DNA of 64,000 bases. It comes from Solidesulfovibrio sp. (GTDB taxonomy: Bacteria; Desulfobacterota; Desulfovibrionia; Desulfovibrionales; Desulfovibrionaceae). The translations under genes and the position numbers were made by a program. This document shows positions 51,768-61,547 of the stretch, one piece after another; the first letter of the stretch is position 1, and every line of letters starts with the position of its first letter. The stretch spans positions 62,001 to 126,000 of the forward strand of contig NZ_JBCFBA010000006.1 in assembly GCF_038562415.1 (NCBI RefSeq). Direction: 5' to 3'. The notes beneath the pieces were generated by a model, which was not told the origin of the DNA, did not search any database, and saw only the letters and a program-made list of their open reading frames with translations.

Positions 51768-51798
51768 GCGGCCGGCCCGTCCCGGGGGGGCCGGCCGC
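51768..51798 (-). terminator. GC hairpin downstream of the KimA-like gene
   Basis: The inverted repeat gcggccggcc (51768-51777) / ggccggccgc (51789-51798) lies between the KimA-like stop and nrdG. No T-run follows on the minus strand, so termination there would be partial or factor-assisted. Confidence 0.45.
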
Positions 51799-51841
51799 GG
51801 CAAGGGCGCGCCGGGCCGGGCCTTTGGCGCCCCGATTTTTT

Positions 51842-53875
51842 TTAGGCCGCCGGGGACAGGCCGCCTTGCGGTTCGTCCAGGACGATGGGCATGATCATAA
51901 AGGGCAAGCCCATGCGATAGAGCTGGCGCTGGAGGGTGAAAACCACATAATTGTGCAACAGGCGCGTCAGGAACGTTTCCTTGGCAAACACGATCTGGCC
52001 GCCGAAGAAGGTGGCCTTGGGAAAACGCTCGTGGAGCGCCGGGGCCAGCTCAGTCAGCTCGTGGACGATATCCGTGCCCACGGCCCAGTGGGCCTCGGCC
52101 TGGTAGCCCCGGTCGCGCATGATGCCGACGTAGGTGGCCAGGTCGCGTTCCATGGAGGCCTTGAGCCGGGAGAGCTCGGCGGCGCCGCGAAACACGGCCG
52201 CGTCCACCACGCCGATCTGCACGAACACGTAGTTTTTGATGTCCTTGCCGAAAAGCCGCACCACGGACAGCAGGGTATGCACGCCCAGGCCGTTGTAGCC
52301 GTTGACGAAGATCACGGCCGTCGGGGCGCCCGCGTCCGGCCTGGCCTCGGCTTCGGCATTTTCCGGAATGGGCGGGGTGTAGGGGTTTTGCGGGTCGATG
52401 ACGGCCCGCAGGACGTCGAGCTTTTTGATCTGCGCCCCGACCTGGTTGTAGTGGCGCTTGATGCCGCAGGCGGCGGCGGCCAGGCCGCCGGTGATGAGCA
52501 AGGTCACCCAGCCGCCCTCGAAAAACTTGACGCTGGTCACCATGACCAGAATGAACGCCGTCAGGACCAGGCCCAGGCCGTTTAGAAGCAGGCCCTTGCG
52601 CCAGGGCACGCGCTGGCCGCGCACCTCCCACCAGTGGCGCACCATGCCGAGCTGGGACAGCACGAAGGTGATGAAGACGTTGATGCTGTACAGCACGATG
52701 AGCAGGTCCACCGAGCCGTGGGAGGCGAGCATGAGGACCAGCGCGGCCGCGCCCATGAGCAGGATGCCGTTCTGGGTGACCAGCCGGTCGGACAGCAGGG
52801 CGAAGCGGGCCGGCAGCCAGCGGTCGAGGGCCATGTTGGACAGCACCCGGGGCCCGTCGACGAAGCCGGCCTGGGCGGCCACGAACAGCAGCAGGGCCTC
52901 GGAGACGAGGGTCACCAGCACGAAACCGCCGCCGAGGTCGGCGCCCCAGCCGGCGGTGATGGCGGAAAACAGCACGGCGTTGAGCGTCTTGCCGTCCTGG
53001 GGCCGGACCTGAAAGAGCAGGTAGCAGACGATGAGCCCGACCACGGTCACGGACAGGGACAGCGCCATGTAGAGCATGGTGCGCTTGCCGGTTTTCTCGC
53101 GCGGCTCGCGCAGGATGGGCAGGCCGTTGGACACGGCCTCGATGCCGGTGTAGGTGCCGGCGCCCATGCTGTAGGCGTGCAGCACCAGCAGGAACATGCC
53201 GAGCAGGCCCAGTTCGCCGTGGGCGGCCGTGACGTCGCGGCCGAGCCGCCCGGCCAGGGCCGGCATGTCCGAGACGTGGGCGAACACGCCGTAGCCGATG
53301 GCCACGGCGTGGGTGACCACGAAGGTCATAAATATCGGCACCAGCGCCATGACCGATTCCTTGACCCCGCGCAGGTTGAGCACGATGAGCGCCAACACGC
53401 CGGCCACGGCCACCGGCAGCCGGTAGGCCAGCCAGGCCTCGGGCAGGAAGCTGAACACGGCGTCGGCGCCGCTGGCCACGGACAGGGTGATGGTCAGGGC
53501 GTAGTCGATTAAAAGCGCGCAGCCCGAGACCATGCCGACCTTGGGCGAAAGGAGTTTGGAGGCCACCACGTAGCCGCCGCCGCCGGTGGGGAACAGTTCG
53601 ATGATCTGGGAATAGGCGGCGCTGATGACGAAAATGGTGACCGCCGTGCCCAGGGCCACGAACACGGCCAGAAAGACGTGGTCGCCAAGGGCTAGGTAGG
53701 CCTCGGCCGGGCCGTAGCACGACGAGGACAGGCCGTCGGCGCCAAGGCCCACCCAGGCGAAAAAGGCGATGAGCGAGAGTTTGTGAAAGATCGACTGGTC
53801 GGCGAGATTGATGGACTCGCCGATGACGGCGCGGCGCAACCGCCGCGAGACGGACTGGGGTTTCCCGTGGGTCAT
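51842..53875 (-). CDS. KimA-like potassium transporter (APC superfamily)
   Basis: The ATG at 53875 has a clear ribosome-binding site (AAGGAACAG). The 677-residue protein has about twelve membrane helices and a ~170-residue cytosolic C-terminal domain. Landmarks shared with KimA (YdaO) are FFAWVGLGADGLSSSCYGPA, FPTGGGGYVVASKLLSPKVG, DYALTITLSVASGADAVFSF and VLNLRGVKES. KimA is a high-affinity K+/H+ importer of Bacillus, inhibited by c-di-AMP. The call is supported by the ydaO-type riboswitch in its leader. The C-terminal domain (VIFVNGYNGLGVHTLLSVVR onward) resembles the cytosolic part of KimA but is longer. An amino-acid permease remains the alternative. Confidence 0.82.
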   Translation of the reverse strand: MTHGKPQSVSRRLRRAVIGESINLADQSIFHKLSLIAFFAWVGLGADGLSSSCYGPAEAYLALGDHVFLAVFVALGTAVTIFVISAAYSQIIELFPTGGGGYVVASKLLSPKVGMVSGCALLIDYALTITLSVASGADAVFSFLPEAWLAYRLPVAVAGVLALIVLNLRGVKESVMALVPIFMTFVVTHAVAIGYGVFAHVSDMPALAGRLGRDVTAAHGELGLLGMFLLVLHAYSMGAGTYTGIEAVSNGLPILREPREKTGKRTMLYMALSLSVTVVGLIVCYLLFQVRPQDGKTLNAVLFSAITAGWGADLGGGFVLVTLVSEALLLFVAAQAGFVDGPRVLSNMALDRWLPARFALLSDRLVTQNGILLMGAAALVLMLASHGSVDLLIVLYSINVFITFVLSQLGMVRHWWEVRGQRVPWRKGLLLNGLGLVLTAFILVMVTSVKFFEGGWVTLLITGGLAAAACGIKRHYNQVGAQIKKLDVLRAVIDPQNPYTPPIPENAEAEARPDAGAPTAVIFVNGYNGLGVHTLLSVVRLFGKDIKNYVFVQIGVVDAAVFRGAAELSRLKASMERDLATYVGIMRDRGYQAEAHWAVGTDIVHELTELAPALHERFPKATFFGGQIVFAKETFLTRLLHNYVVFTLQRQLYRMGLPFMIMPIVLDEPQGGLSPAA

Positions 53876-54059
53876 GGTCTGTTCCTTGCGTCGCCCCCGG
53901 GCGGCGGCCCGGGGCGTGAGGCGGGGAAAGGCGCGTGGGCAACGGCCGCCTAGGGCGCGGCCAGGCCCGGCACGGGCCACTGGGCGCGCCGGCGCGGGCA
54001 GGGAACGGAACGGACACACGGGGCGAAACGAGAAAAACGGATCGCGGCAAGGCGCGGGC

Positions 54060-54082
54060 AAAAACGGGGCATGGGGCATCCC
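54060..54082 (-). terminator. Possible riboswitch expression-platform terminator
   Basis: On the minus strand gggatg-ccc-cat-g-cccc forms a short bulged stem followed by a T-run, about 40 bases downstream of the c-di-AMP aptamer and 185 bases before the KimA-like start. It is the best-placed candidate for transcriptional control by the riboswitch, though the stem is weak. Confidence 0.4.
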
Positions 54083-54121
54083 TCCGGACGACCGGTTGCG
54101 GGAAACCAGCGACGAGGCGGA

Positions 54122-54265
54122 GGTTTCCCCTTCGACGTCTACGAGGTTAGCTGACGGGCTCGGGCCGAAGAGGTTGCCCTACGCCAGGAAAAGCGATGCG
54201 CCCCGAAAAGTGGGTCCCCCGCTCCCGCCCGGGGCGGGACTCGACGTTTCGAGCCGAGTAACGCC
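54122..54265 (-). promoter_or_regulatory. c-di-AMP riboswitch (ydaO-yuaA type)
   Basis: Read on the minus strand, the segment carries the conserved blocks of the ydaO motif in order. They are GAGCGGGGGACCCA (54211-54224), GGGGCGCAU (54196-54204), GUAGGGCAACC (54172-54182), and the near-invariant CCCGAGCCCGUCAGCUAACC followed by UCGUAG (54139-54164), then the closing GGGGAAACC (54122-54130). In known cases bound c-di-AMP turns the downstream gene off. The aptamer lies 247 bases upstream of the KimA-like ATG on the same strand. Boundaries are estimated from the motif. Confidence 0.9.
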
Positions 54266-54305
54266 GATGCGGGGCGGCGTCAACGGGGCCATCGGGCCGG
54301 GGCGT

Positions 54306-55352
54306 TCAGGCGATGCGGCGTTCCCGGCCGGGCAGCAGGCCGTGGCCGGCCAGGAATTGCTCCGGGCCGCCGGGCAGGGTCAGCATCTTGTGGACGAAGA
54401 CCTCGTCGAAGCGGTCGGCGAAAGAATCGCGGCGGCCTTCCTGGAGGAAAATGCCCTCGATGAGGCGGATGAAATCCTGGCGCATTTCCCGGATGCGCAC
54501 CAGGGTGCGCAGGCGGATCTCGCGCGGCGGAATGCGCCGGGCGGCGAGTTCGGCCACGGCCTTGGCCACGGCCGTGGCCGTGGGCGGGACGATGCGGCTG
54601 ACCTCCGGGTCGAGGAACACGTCGCGGCCGCCCTGGCTCGGGGTGGAGACCACCGGCAGGCCGCTTAACAGGTATTCCGTGGTGGCGTAGTTGCCGCCCT
54701 CGTTTTCCGACAGGCACAGCCCCACCCGGGCCGCGTTGTAGGCCTTGTTGACCTCCGGGGCGCTCAACAGCCGGTAGCGGCCCGTGCGGGGGTCCTCGTT
54801 GACGGGCCGCATGCCGGGCATGGCCCGCCGCAGTTCCCGGAGATAGTCGTCCTGCGGCTCCCGCGCTCCCGGCATGTAGTAGTAGACGAGTCCCCAGGAA
54901 GGGATGCGCCGGGCCAGGGCATGGCGCTTGAACAGGCTCAGCCGGGCCGTGTACACGGCGTCCATGGTCTTGGCCACGCCCGGCAGGGGGCGAAAGAGGC
55001 GTTCGTCGAGAAAGGCGTTGTGGTGGCAGACATAGTGCGGCAGGCCGCAACCGTCCAGGAGCCGGCCCTCCTTGGCGTCGTTGACCAGGAAGACGTAGTG
55101 GTGCAGCGGGTACATGTCCGTCATCAGGGCATGGAGCTGCCGGGTCTGGGCCAGCAGGCGCTCGTCGCCGAACGACCACCAGTTGCCCATGAGGAAATAG
55201 GCCTTGCGGTCGGCCAGGTAGGGGCCGAGCTGGATGGGCGCGCCCAGCGGCGCGCCGTAGGAGATGATGACCAGGGGCTCGTGGCTGACCAGATGGCAGC
55301 GCAGGGTTTCCTTGATGGACAGGCGGTAGGTCAGGACGGGCGAGGTGGCCAT
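54306..55352 (-). CDS. Glycosyltransferase, group 1-like
   Basis: This 348-residue soluble protein has a weakly conserved N-terminal half. The C-terminal half is recognisable: VNKAYNAARVGLCLSENEGG, then NYATTEYLLSGLPVVSTPSQ and GGRDVFLDPEVSRIVPP. The ENEGG...E segment corresponds to the E-x7-E region that binds the nucleotide sugar in GT4 enzymes. The N-terminus lacks a signal peptide. It stands alone, upstream of the riboswitch on the same strand, and its 3' end may hold the promoter of the riboswitch transcript. Donor and acceptor are unknown. Confidence 0.75.
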   Translation of the reverse strand: MATSPVLTYRLSIKETLRCHLVSHEPLVIISYGAPLGAPIQLGPYLADRKAYFLMGNWWSFGDERLLAQTRQLHALMTDMYPLHHYVFLVNDAKEGRLLDGCGLPHYVCHHNAFLDERLFRPLPGVAKTMDAVYTARLSLFKRHALARRIPSWGLVYYYMPGAREPQDDYLRELRRAMPGMRPVNEDPRTGRYRLLSAPEVNKAYNAARVGLCLSENEGGNYATTEYLLSGLPVVSTPSQGGRDVFLDPEVSRIVPPTATAVAKAVAELAARRIPPREIRLRTLVRIREMRQDFIRLIEGIFLQEGRRDSFADRFDEVFVHKMLTLPGGPEQFLAGHGLLPGRERRIA

Positions 55353-55495
55353 GGGAGATACTCCTTTCCCGACGGCGCGGCGGCAATCGCTGCCGCCATC
55401 CCGTGACCTAGCAAGAAGGGGGCCACGGCCGGCAATCCCCCGGCCGCCGCGCCTGGGCCGTTGCCCCCGTGGCGGGCCTCGGCTACTCTTCGCCC

Positions 55496-56488
55496 ATGGA
55501 CCGTCCCGGATTCACCTTCCTGGCCTGCCCGGACCCCGAGATCATCCGGGCGCGCATCGACAAGCTCCTGGCCGACGCCGGCACCGCCTTCACCAAGGAC
55601 GTCTTCTGGGGAGACGAGGAGCTGGGGCCGACGTTTTGGAACGCCCTCACGGTGGGCAGCCTGCTGGCCGGCGCCCGGGCCGTGGTGGTCCGGCGGGCCG
55701 AGGCCTGCCCGGCGGAGCTGTGGCCCAAGCTGGCCTCGGCCCTGCGCGGCTTCAACCCGTCGGTGTGGCCCTTTTTCTGCCTGGAGGGCGCCTTTGACCG
55801 CAAGGGGCCGAAGATTCCCAAGGGCCTGGCCGAGCAGCCCTATTTCAAGGTGGCCGAGAAGCGCGGCTGGCTGTTCGTCTCGCCGGGGCTGACCGCCCGG
55901 GACATGGGGCCGCTTCTGGCCGACTGGGCCGCCGGCCGGGGGCTCGGCTTCGAGCCGGGCGCGGCCGAACGCCTGGCCGCCGCCTTGCCGCTGGACCTGG
56001 CCCGGGCCGACAACGAGCTGGCCCGCCTGGAACTGTCGCTGGGCGACCGGACCACGGTGGCGGTGGCCGACGCGGCCCATCTCGGCGGCCACGCCGCCCT
56101 GGACGGCTTCGCCTTCCTCGACGCCCTGTCCGGTTCCCGCGACCCGTCCGCGGTGTGGCGCGGGATCTTCGACAAGCAGCTGGCCGGCGAGGAGATGGTC
56201 TTTCCCCTGATCGGGCTGTTGCTCTACGAGGCCCGCACCATGTGGCGCCTCGCCGCCGGGGACGACGCGGACATCCGCCTGCCGCCGGCGGTGCTGCAAA
56301 AAAAACGGGCCATGGCCCGGCGGCTCGGCCCGGCCGGCCTGGCCCGGCTGTTCGAGGCGGCCTTCGCCGCCGAGGCCGGGATCAAATCCGGCAGCCGGCG
56401 GACGGATCAGGCGCTGGAAGCGCTCACGGCCGAACTTTTCCGCATTTTCGGCGGGCCAAACCGGCCCGCGGGACGCCCTTCGCCATGA
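55496..56488 (+). CDS. holA: DNA polymerase III, delta subunit
   Basis: The delta subunit opens the sliding clamp as part of the clamp loader. The start at 55496 (MDRPGFTFLACPDPEIIRAR) is chosen over in-frame codons further upstream. The 330-residue length fits. Features include FWGDEELGPTFWNALTVGSL (the usual early loop), an AARKGPKIPK-like FDRKGPKIPKGLAEQP, the middle region LARADNELARLELSLGD (cf. the family's D-x-x-x-x-x-x-E-xEKL) and the C-terminal collar helices. Sequence conservation in this family is low, so the name rests on the ordered pattern and on the neighbours radC and lon. Confidence 0.78.
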   Translation: MDRPGFTFLACPDPEIIRARIDKLLADAGTAFTKDVFWGDEELGPTFWNALTVGSLLAGARAVVVRRAEACPAELWPKLASALRGFNPSVWPFFCLEGAFDRKGPKIPKGLAEQPYFKVAEKRGWLFVSPGLTARDMGPLLADWAAGRGLGFEPGAAERLAAALPLDLARADNELARLELSLGDRTTVAVADAAHLGGHAALDGFAFLDALSGSRDPSAVWRGIFDKQLAGEEMVFPLIGLLLYEARTMWRLAAGDDADIRLPPAVLQKKRAMARRLGPAGLARLFEAAFAAEAGIKSGSRRTDQALEALTAELFRIFGGPNRPAGRPSP

Positions 56489-56575
56489 TCCCGGGGGATT
56501 TCGAGGCCGGCTGCCCGGTTTTCGTCCGCCACTCCCCCGCCTTTTCCATCAAACGCCTTGCCCGGGCCGGGAAAC

Positions 56576-57262
56576 ATGCTTACTAAGAAAGAACCTCCGC
56601 ACTATCTGGGCCATCGCCGCCGCCTCAAGGACCGGTTGATGGAGAATTCCCGGGCGTTGGCCGATTACGAGGTGCTGGAGCTGCTGTTGGGCTATGTCAA
56701 CGTGCGCCGCGACAACAAGCCCCTGGCCAAGGAGCTCATGGCCCGTTTCGGCGGCGTGCGGGGCGCGCTTCTGGCCCGCGAGGAGGAGTTGCGCACCGTG
56801 CCGGGCATCGGCACCGGGGCGCTGGAATTCGTGACGCTGTGGCGCGAGGTCTGGGCCCGGTTCCACGAACAGCCCCTGCGGGACCGGGCCTTGCTCAACA
56901 ACCCCGAGCTGGTGGCCGAGATGGCCCGGTCCCGGCTCGGCGCCAAGGAGCGGGAGGAGCTCTGGATGGCCCTTTTGGACGCGAAAAACCGGCTGATCGC
57001 CTGGGAGCAGGTCAGCCAGGGCACCGTGGACCAGGCGGTGATCTATCCCCGCGAGATCCTCGGCGCCGCCTTGCGCCACAAGGCCTGCGGCATCATCCTC
57101 GTGCACAACCACCCCAGCGGCGACCCCAGGCCCTCGCCCGACGACCTGGCCATGACCCGGCGCATCGCCGGCGCGGCCCGGGAGGTCGACCTGCGGGTGC
57201 TGGACCACGTGATCGTCACGGCCGGCGGCTACTTCAGTTTCCAGGCCGAAGGCATGATGTAA
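56576..57262 (+). CDS. radC: RadC-family protein (JAMM/MPN+ domain)
   Basis: The ATG at 56576 gives a 228-residue protein. The N-terminal UPF0758 helix-hairpin-helix part (PHYLGHRRRLKDRLMENSRA to VPGIGTGAL) is followed by the JAMM metallo-domain. It shows WEQVSQGTVDQAVIYPREIL, then HNHPSGD (His177, His179, Asp183) and SPDDLAMTRRI. The zinc ligands and the Ser of the JAMM site are present. Despite the name, a DNA-repair role is not established. It lies 87 bases after holA and 14 bases before acylphosphatase. Confidence 0.93.
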   Translation: MLTKKEPPHYLGHRRRLKDRLMENSRALADYEVLELLLGYVNVRRDNKPLAKELMARFGGVRGALLAREEELRTVPGIGTGALEFVTLWREVWARFHEQPLRDRALLNNPELVAEMARSRLGAKEREELWMALLDAKNRLIAWEQVSQGTVDQAVIYPREILGAALRHKACGIILVHNHPSGDPRPSPDDLAMTRRIAGAAREVDLRVLDHVIVTAGGYFSFQAEGMM

Positions 57263-57276
57263 CAAGGAGGGTTCCC

Positions 57277-57549
57277 ATGACACCGAGTCTGCATGCCACC
57301 GTGACCGGCAAGGTGCAGGGCGTGTATTTCCGGGCCTGGGTCTTCGACCAGGCCAAGAGCCTGGGCCTGGCCGGCTGGGTGCGCAACCTCGACGACGGCA
57401 CGGTCGAAATCCTGGCCCAGGGCGAGGAAGCGGCGCTCGACGCCTTCAAGGAACGGCTGCCCATGGGCTCGCCCCTGTCCCGGGTCGAGTCCGTGACGGC
57501 CAAACGCATCGTCTACGACAAAACCCATACGGATTTTGCCATCCGGTGA
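57277..57549 (+). CDS. acyP: Acylphosphatase
   Basis: This 90-residue enzyme hydrolyses carboxyl-phosphate bonds such as acetyl phosphate. The catalytic motif GKVQGVYFRAWVFDQAKSLG holds the substrate-binding Arg, and AGWVRNLDDGTVEIL holds the catalytic Asn. The C-terminal VYDKTHTDFAIR matches the final strand. AAGGAGGG precedes the ATG. It is the last gene of the holA-radC-acyP run, 140 bases before lon. Confidence 0.95.
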   Translation: MTPSLHATVTGKVQGVYFRAWVFDQAKSLGLAGWVRNLDDGTVEILAQGEEAALDAFKERLPMGSPLSRVESVTAKRIVYDKTHTDFAIR

Positions 57550-57689
57550 GGCGGCGCGCCTCCCCGGTACCAACGCGCAAGCGCCCGCGCCCCGGCCTCC
57601 GCAGACGCGGGCGATCCATCATAACGCTTACGAGGCTCGCGGCGGCCCGCCCCGTCGGACCGCCGGAGCATCCCAGGAGTAGGGCAGGC

Positions 57690-60158
<2,469 letters not shown>

Positions 60159-60177
60159 CGCGCCACACAAACGATGC

Positions 60178-60212
60178 AAAAAGGCCGGGACCTCAGTTCC
60201 GGCCTTTTTTTG
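60178..60212 (+). terminator. Rho-independent terminator of lon
   Basis: The stem aaaaaggccggga/ttccggccttttt with a short loop ends in a seven-T run, directly after the lon stop. Confidence 0.95.
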
Positions 60213-60433
60213 TGCCTGCGTTCCCCTGACAATTTCCGCAACATATCCGGCTCCGCCCGCCAAAATTGCGTACATTGCGACGGAGAGCGCCTTGCCTTGT
60301 CCCCGCATGGCCTTATTTCATCCGGAATGATCCTGCGAAGGACCCCTCGTTGCATTGATTTCCGCAGTCCAGCCGATGCCGAAACCCCGATGCCGGTCTT
60401 GGGCCAGGACAATACGCGCAGAAAGGACGCCCC

Positions 60434-61366
60434 ATGACCGGACGCCTCGCCCGCATCGCCCTCGCCGCCTTCCTCGCCCTGCCCCTCCTCGCCGCCCCGG
60501 CCAGGCCCGCCCCGGCCGCGGCCTATTCCAAGCGCATCATCGGCTATTTCGTGCAATGGGCCGTCTATGCCCGGGGCTACGAACCGGCCGACATCCCGGC
60601 CGACAAGCTCACCCACGTCAATTACGCCTTCCTGGCCGTCAACGCCGCCACCGGCCAGCTGTATTCCATCGACACCTACGCCGACTTCCAGAAGGTCTTC
60701 CCGGCCAAAAACGGCCTGCCGGCCCAGACCTGGGACCAGTCCGCCGCCAACGCGGCCGGCAACTTCGGCCGGCTGCGCGACGTAAAGGCCCTCCACCCGG
60801 ACCTCAAGGTCCTGCTGTCCGTGGGCGGCTGGACGCTCTCCAGCCCCTTCCCCGCCGTGGCCGCCTACCTGGAGGCCGGCGTGCCGGCGGCCAAGCTCGC
60901 CATGGGCATCCCCTTCTACGGCCGGTCCTGGGAAACCGTCCCGGCCACGGACCATGGCCTCTTCCAGTCCGGCCTGGCCGGGCCGAGCCAGGGCACGGAC
61001 GGCAACTGGGAAAACGGCGTGTTCGACTATTGGAAGGTGGTGGAACTGGCCGCGACCAGCGGCTACACGGCCTACACCGACCCGCTTTCCCAGGTCCCCT
61101 TCCTCTACGGGCCCAACCTCTCCTCCTGGCGCACCGCGGGCGGGCTTTTCGTCACCTACGAAAGCCCGGCGTCCCTGGCCGGGAAGCTGGCCCTGATCCA
61201 AGACCGCGGCCTTGGCGGGGTGATGTTCTGGGAGCTGTCCGGGGATGTCCGCGATGTTGCCGACTCGGCCAGCCTGCTTGGGCTGATGGCCAAGGCCTTT
61301 GCCTCCGGTTCCACGTCCGGTGGGGCGCGGCCCTGGCAATGGCTGCTGCTTGCGCCCGGGTCCTGA
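60434..61366 (+). CDS. GH18 chitinase-like exported protein lacking the catalytic segment
   Basis: The product has 310 residues and a signal peptide (RIALAAFLALPLLAAPARPA). The GH18 opening is clear: SKRIIGYFVQWAVYARGYEP, LTHVNYAFLAVN and LHPDLKVLLSVGGWTLSSPF. The next residues should lead to the catalytic DxxDxDxE strand. Instead the sequence passes straight into PAVAAYLEAGVPAAKLAMGI, PFYGRSW, which normally lies ~150 or more residues further on. The C-terminal part (GVFDYWKVVE to GVMFWELSGD) is intact. The frame is open throughout, so this is an in-frame internal loss. The protein should be catalytically dead but might still bind chitin-like polymers. Confidence 0.85.
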   Translation: MTGRLARIALAAFLALPLLAAPARPAPAAAYSKRIIGYFVQWAVYARGYEPADIPADKLTHVNYAFLAVNAATGQLYSIDTYADFQKVFPAKNGLPAQTWDQSAANAAGNFGRLRDVKALHPDLKVLLSVGGWTLSSPFPAVAAYLEAGVPAAKLAMGIPFYGRSWETVPATDHGLFQSGLAGPSQGTDGNWENGVFDYWKVVELAATSGYTAYTDPLSQVPFLYGPNLSSWRTAGGLFVTYESPASLAGKLALIQDRGLGGVMFWELSGDVRDVADSASLLGLMAKAFASGSTSGGARPWQWLLLAPGS

Positions 61367-61487
61367 GGCCGGGCCACGGCGGCGGTTCCCTTTCCAGGCG
61401 GGCTGGTGTAGGCTGCCTTCCTGTTGGGGACCAGTCGCTTTCGCTTGCGCTGATTTTACAACAACTTGGAATACTTCGCTTTACCGG

Positions 61488-61517
61488 AGCAGCCGCCTGT
61501 GCGGCCGCCCTTTTTTT
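61488..61517 (+). terminator. Terminator-like hairpin between the chitinase and nrdJ genes
   Basis: The stem gccgc/gcggc (61492-61496, 61501-61505), extended imperfectly, is followed by seven T residues at 61511-61517. It ends 30 bases before the nrdJ start, so it could also act as an attenuator for nrdJ. Confidence 0.6.
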
Positions 61518-61547
61518 GCGACACCGCAGCCCGAGGAACGCCCGCCC

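Noticed and set aside
61377-61547. A cobalamin riboswitch upstream of nrdJ
   Set aside because: The leader is only ~170 bases, is interrupted by a terminator-like hairpin, and no B12-box-like motif was seen.
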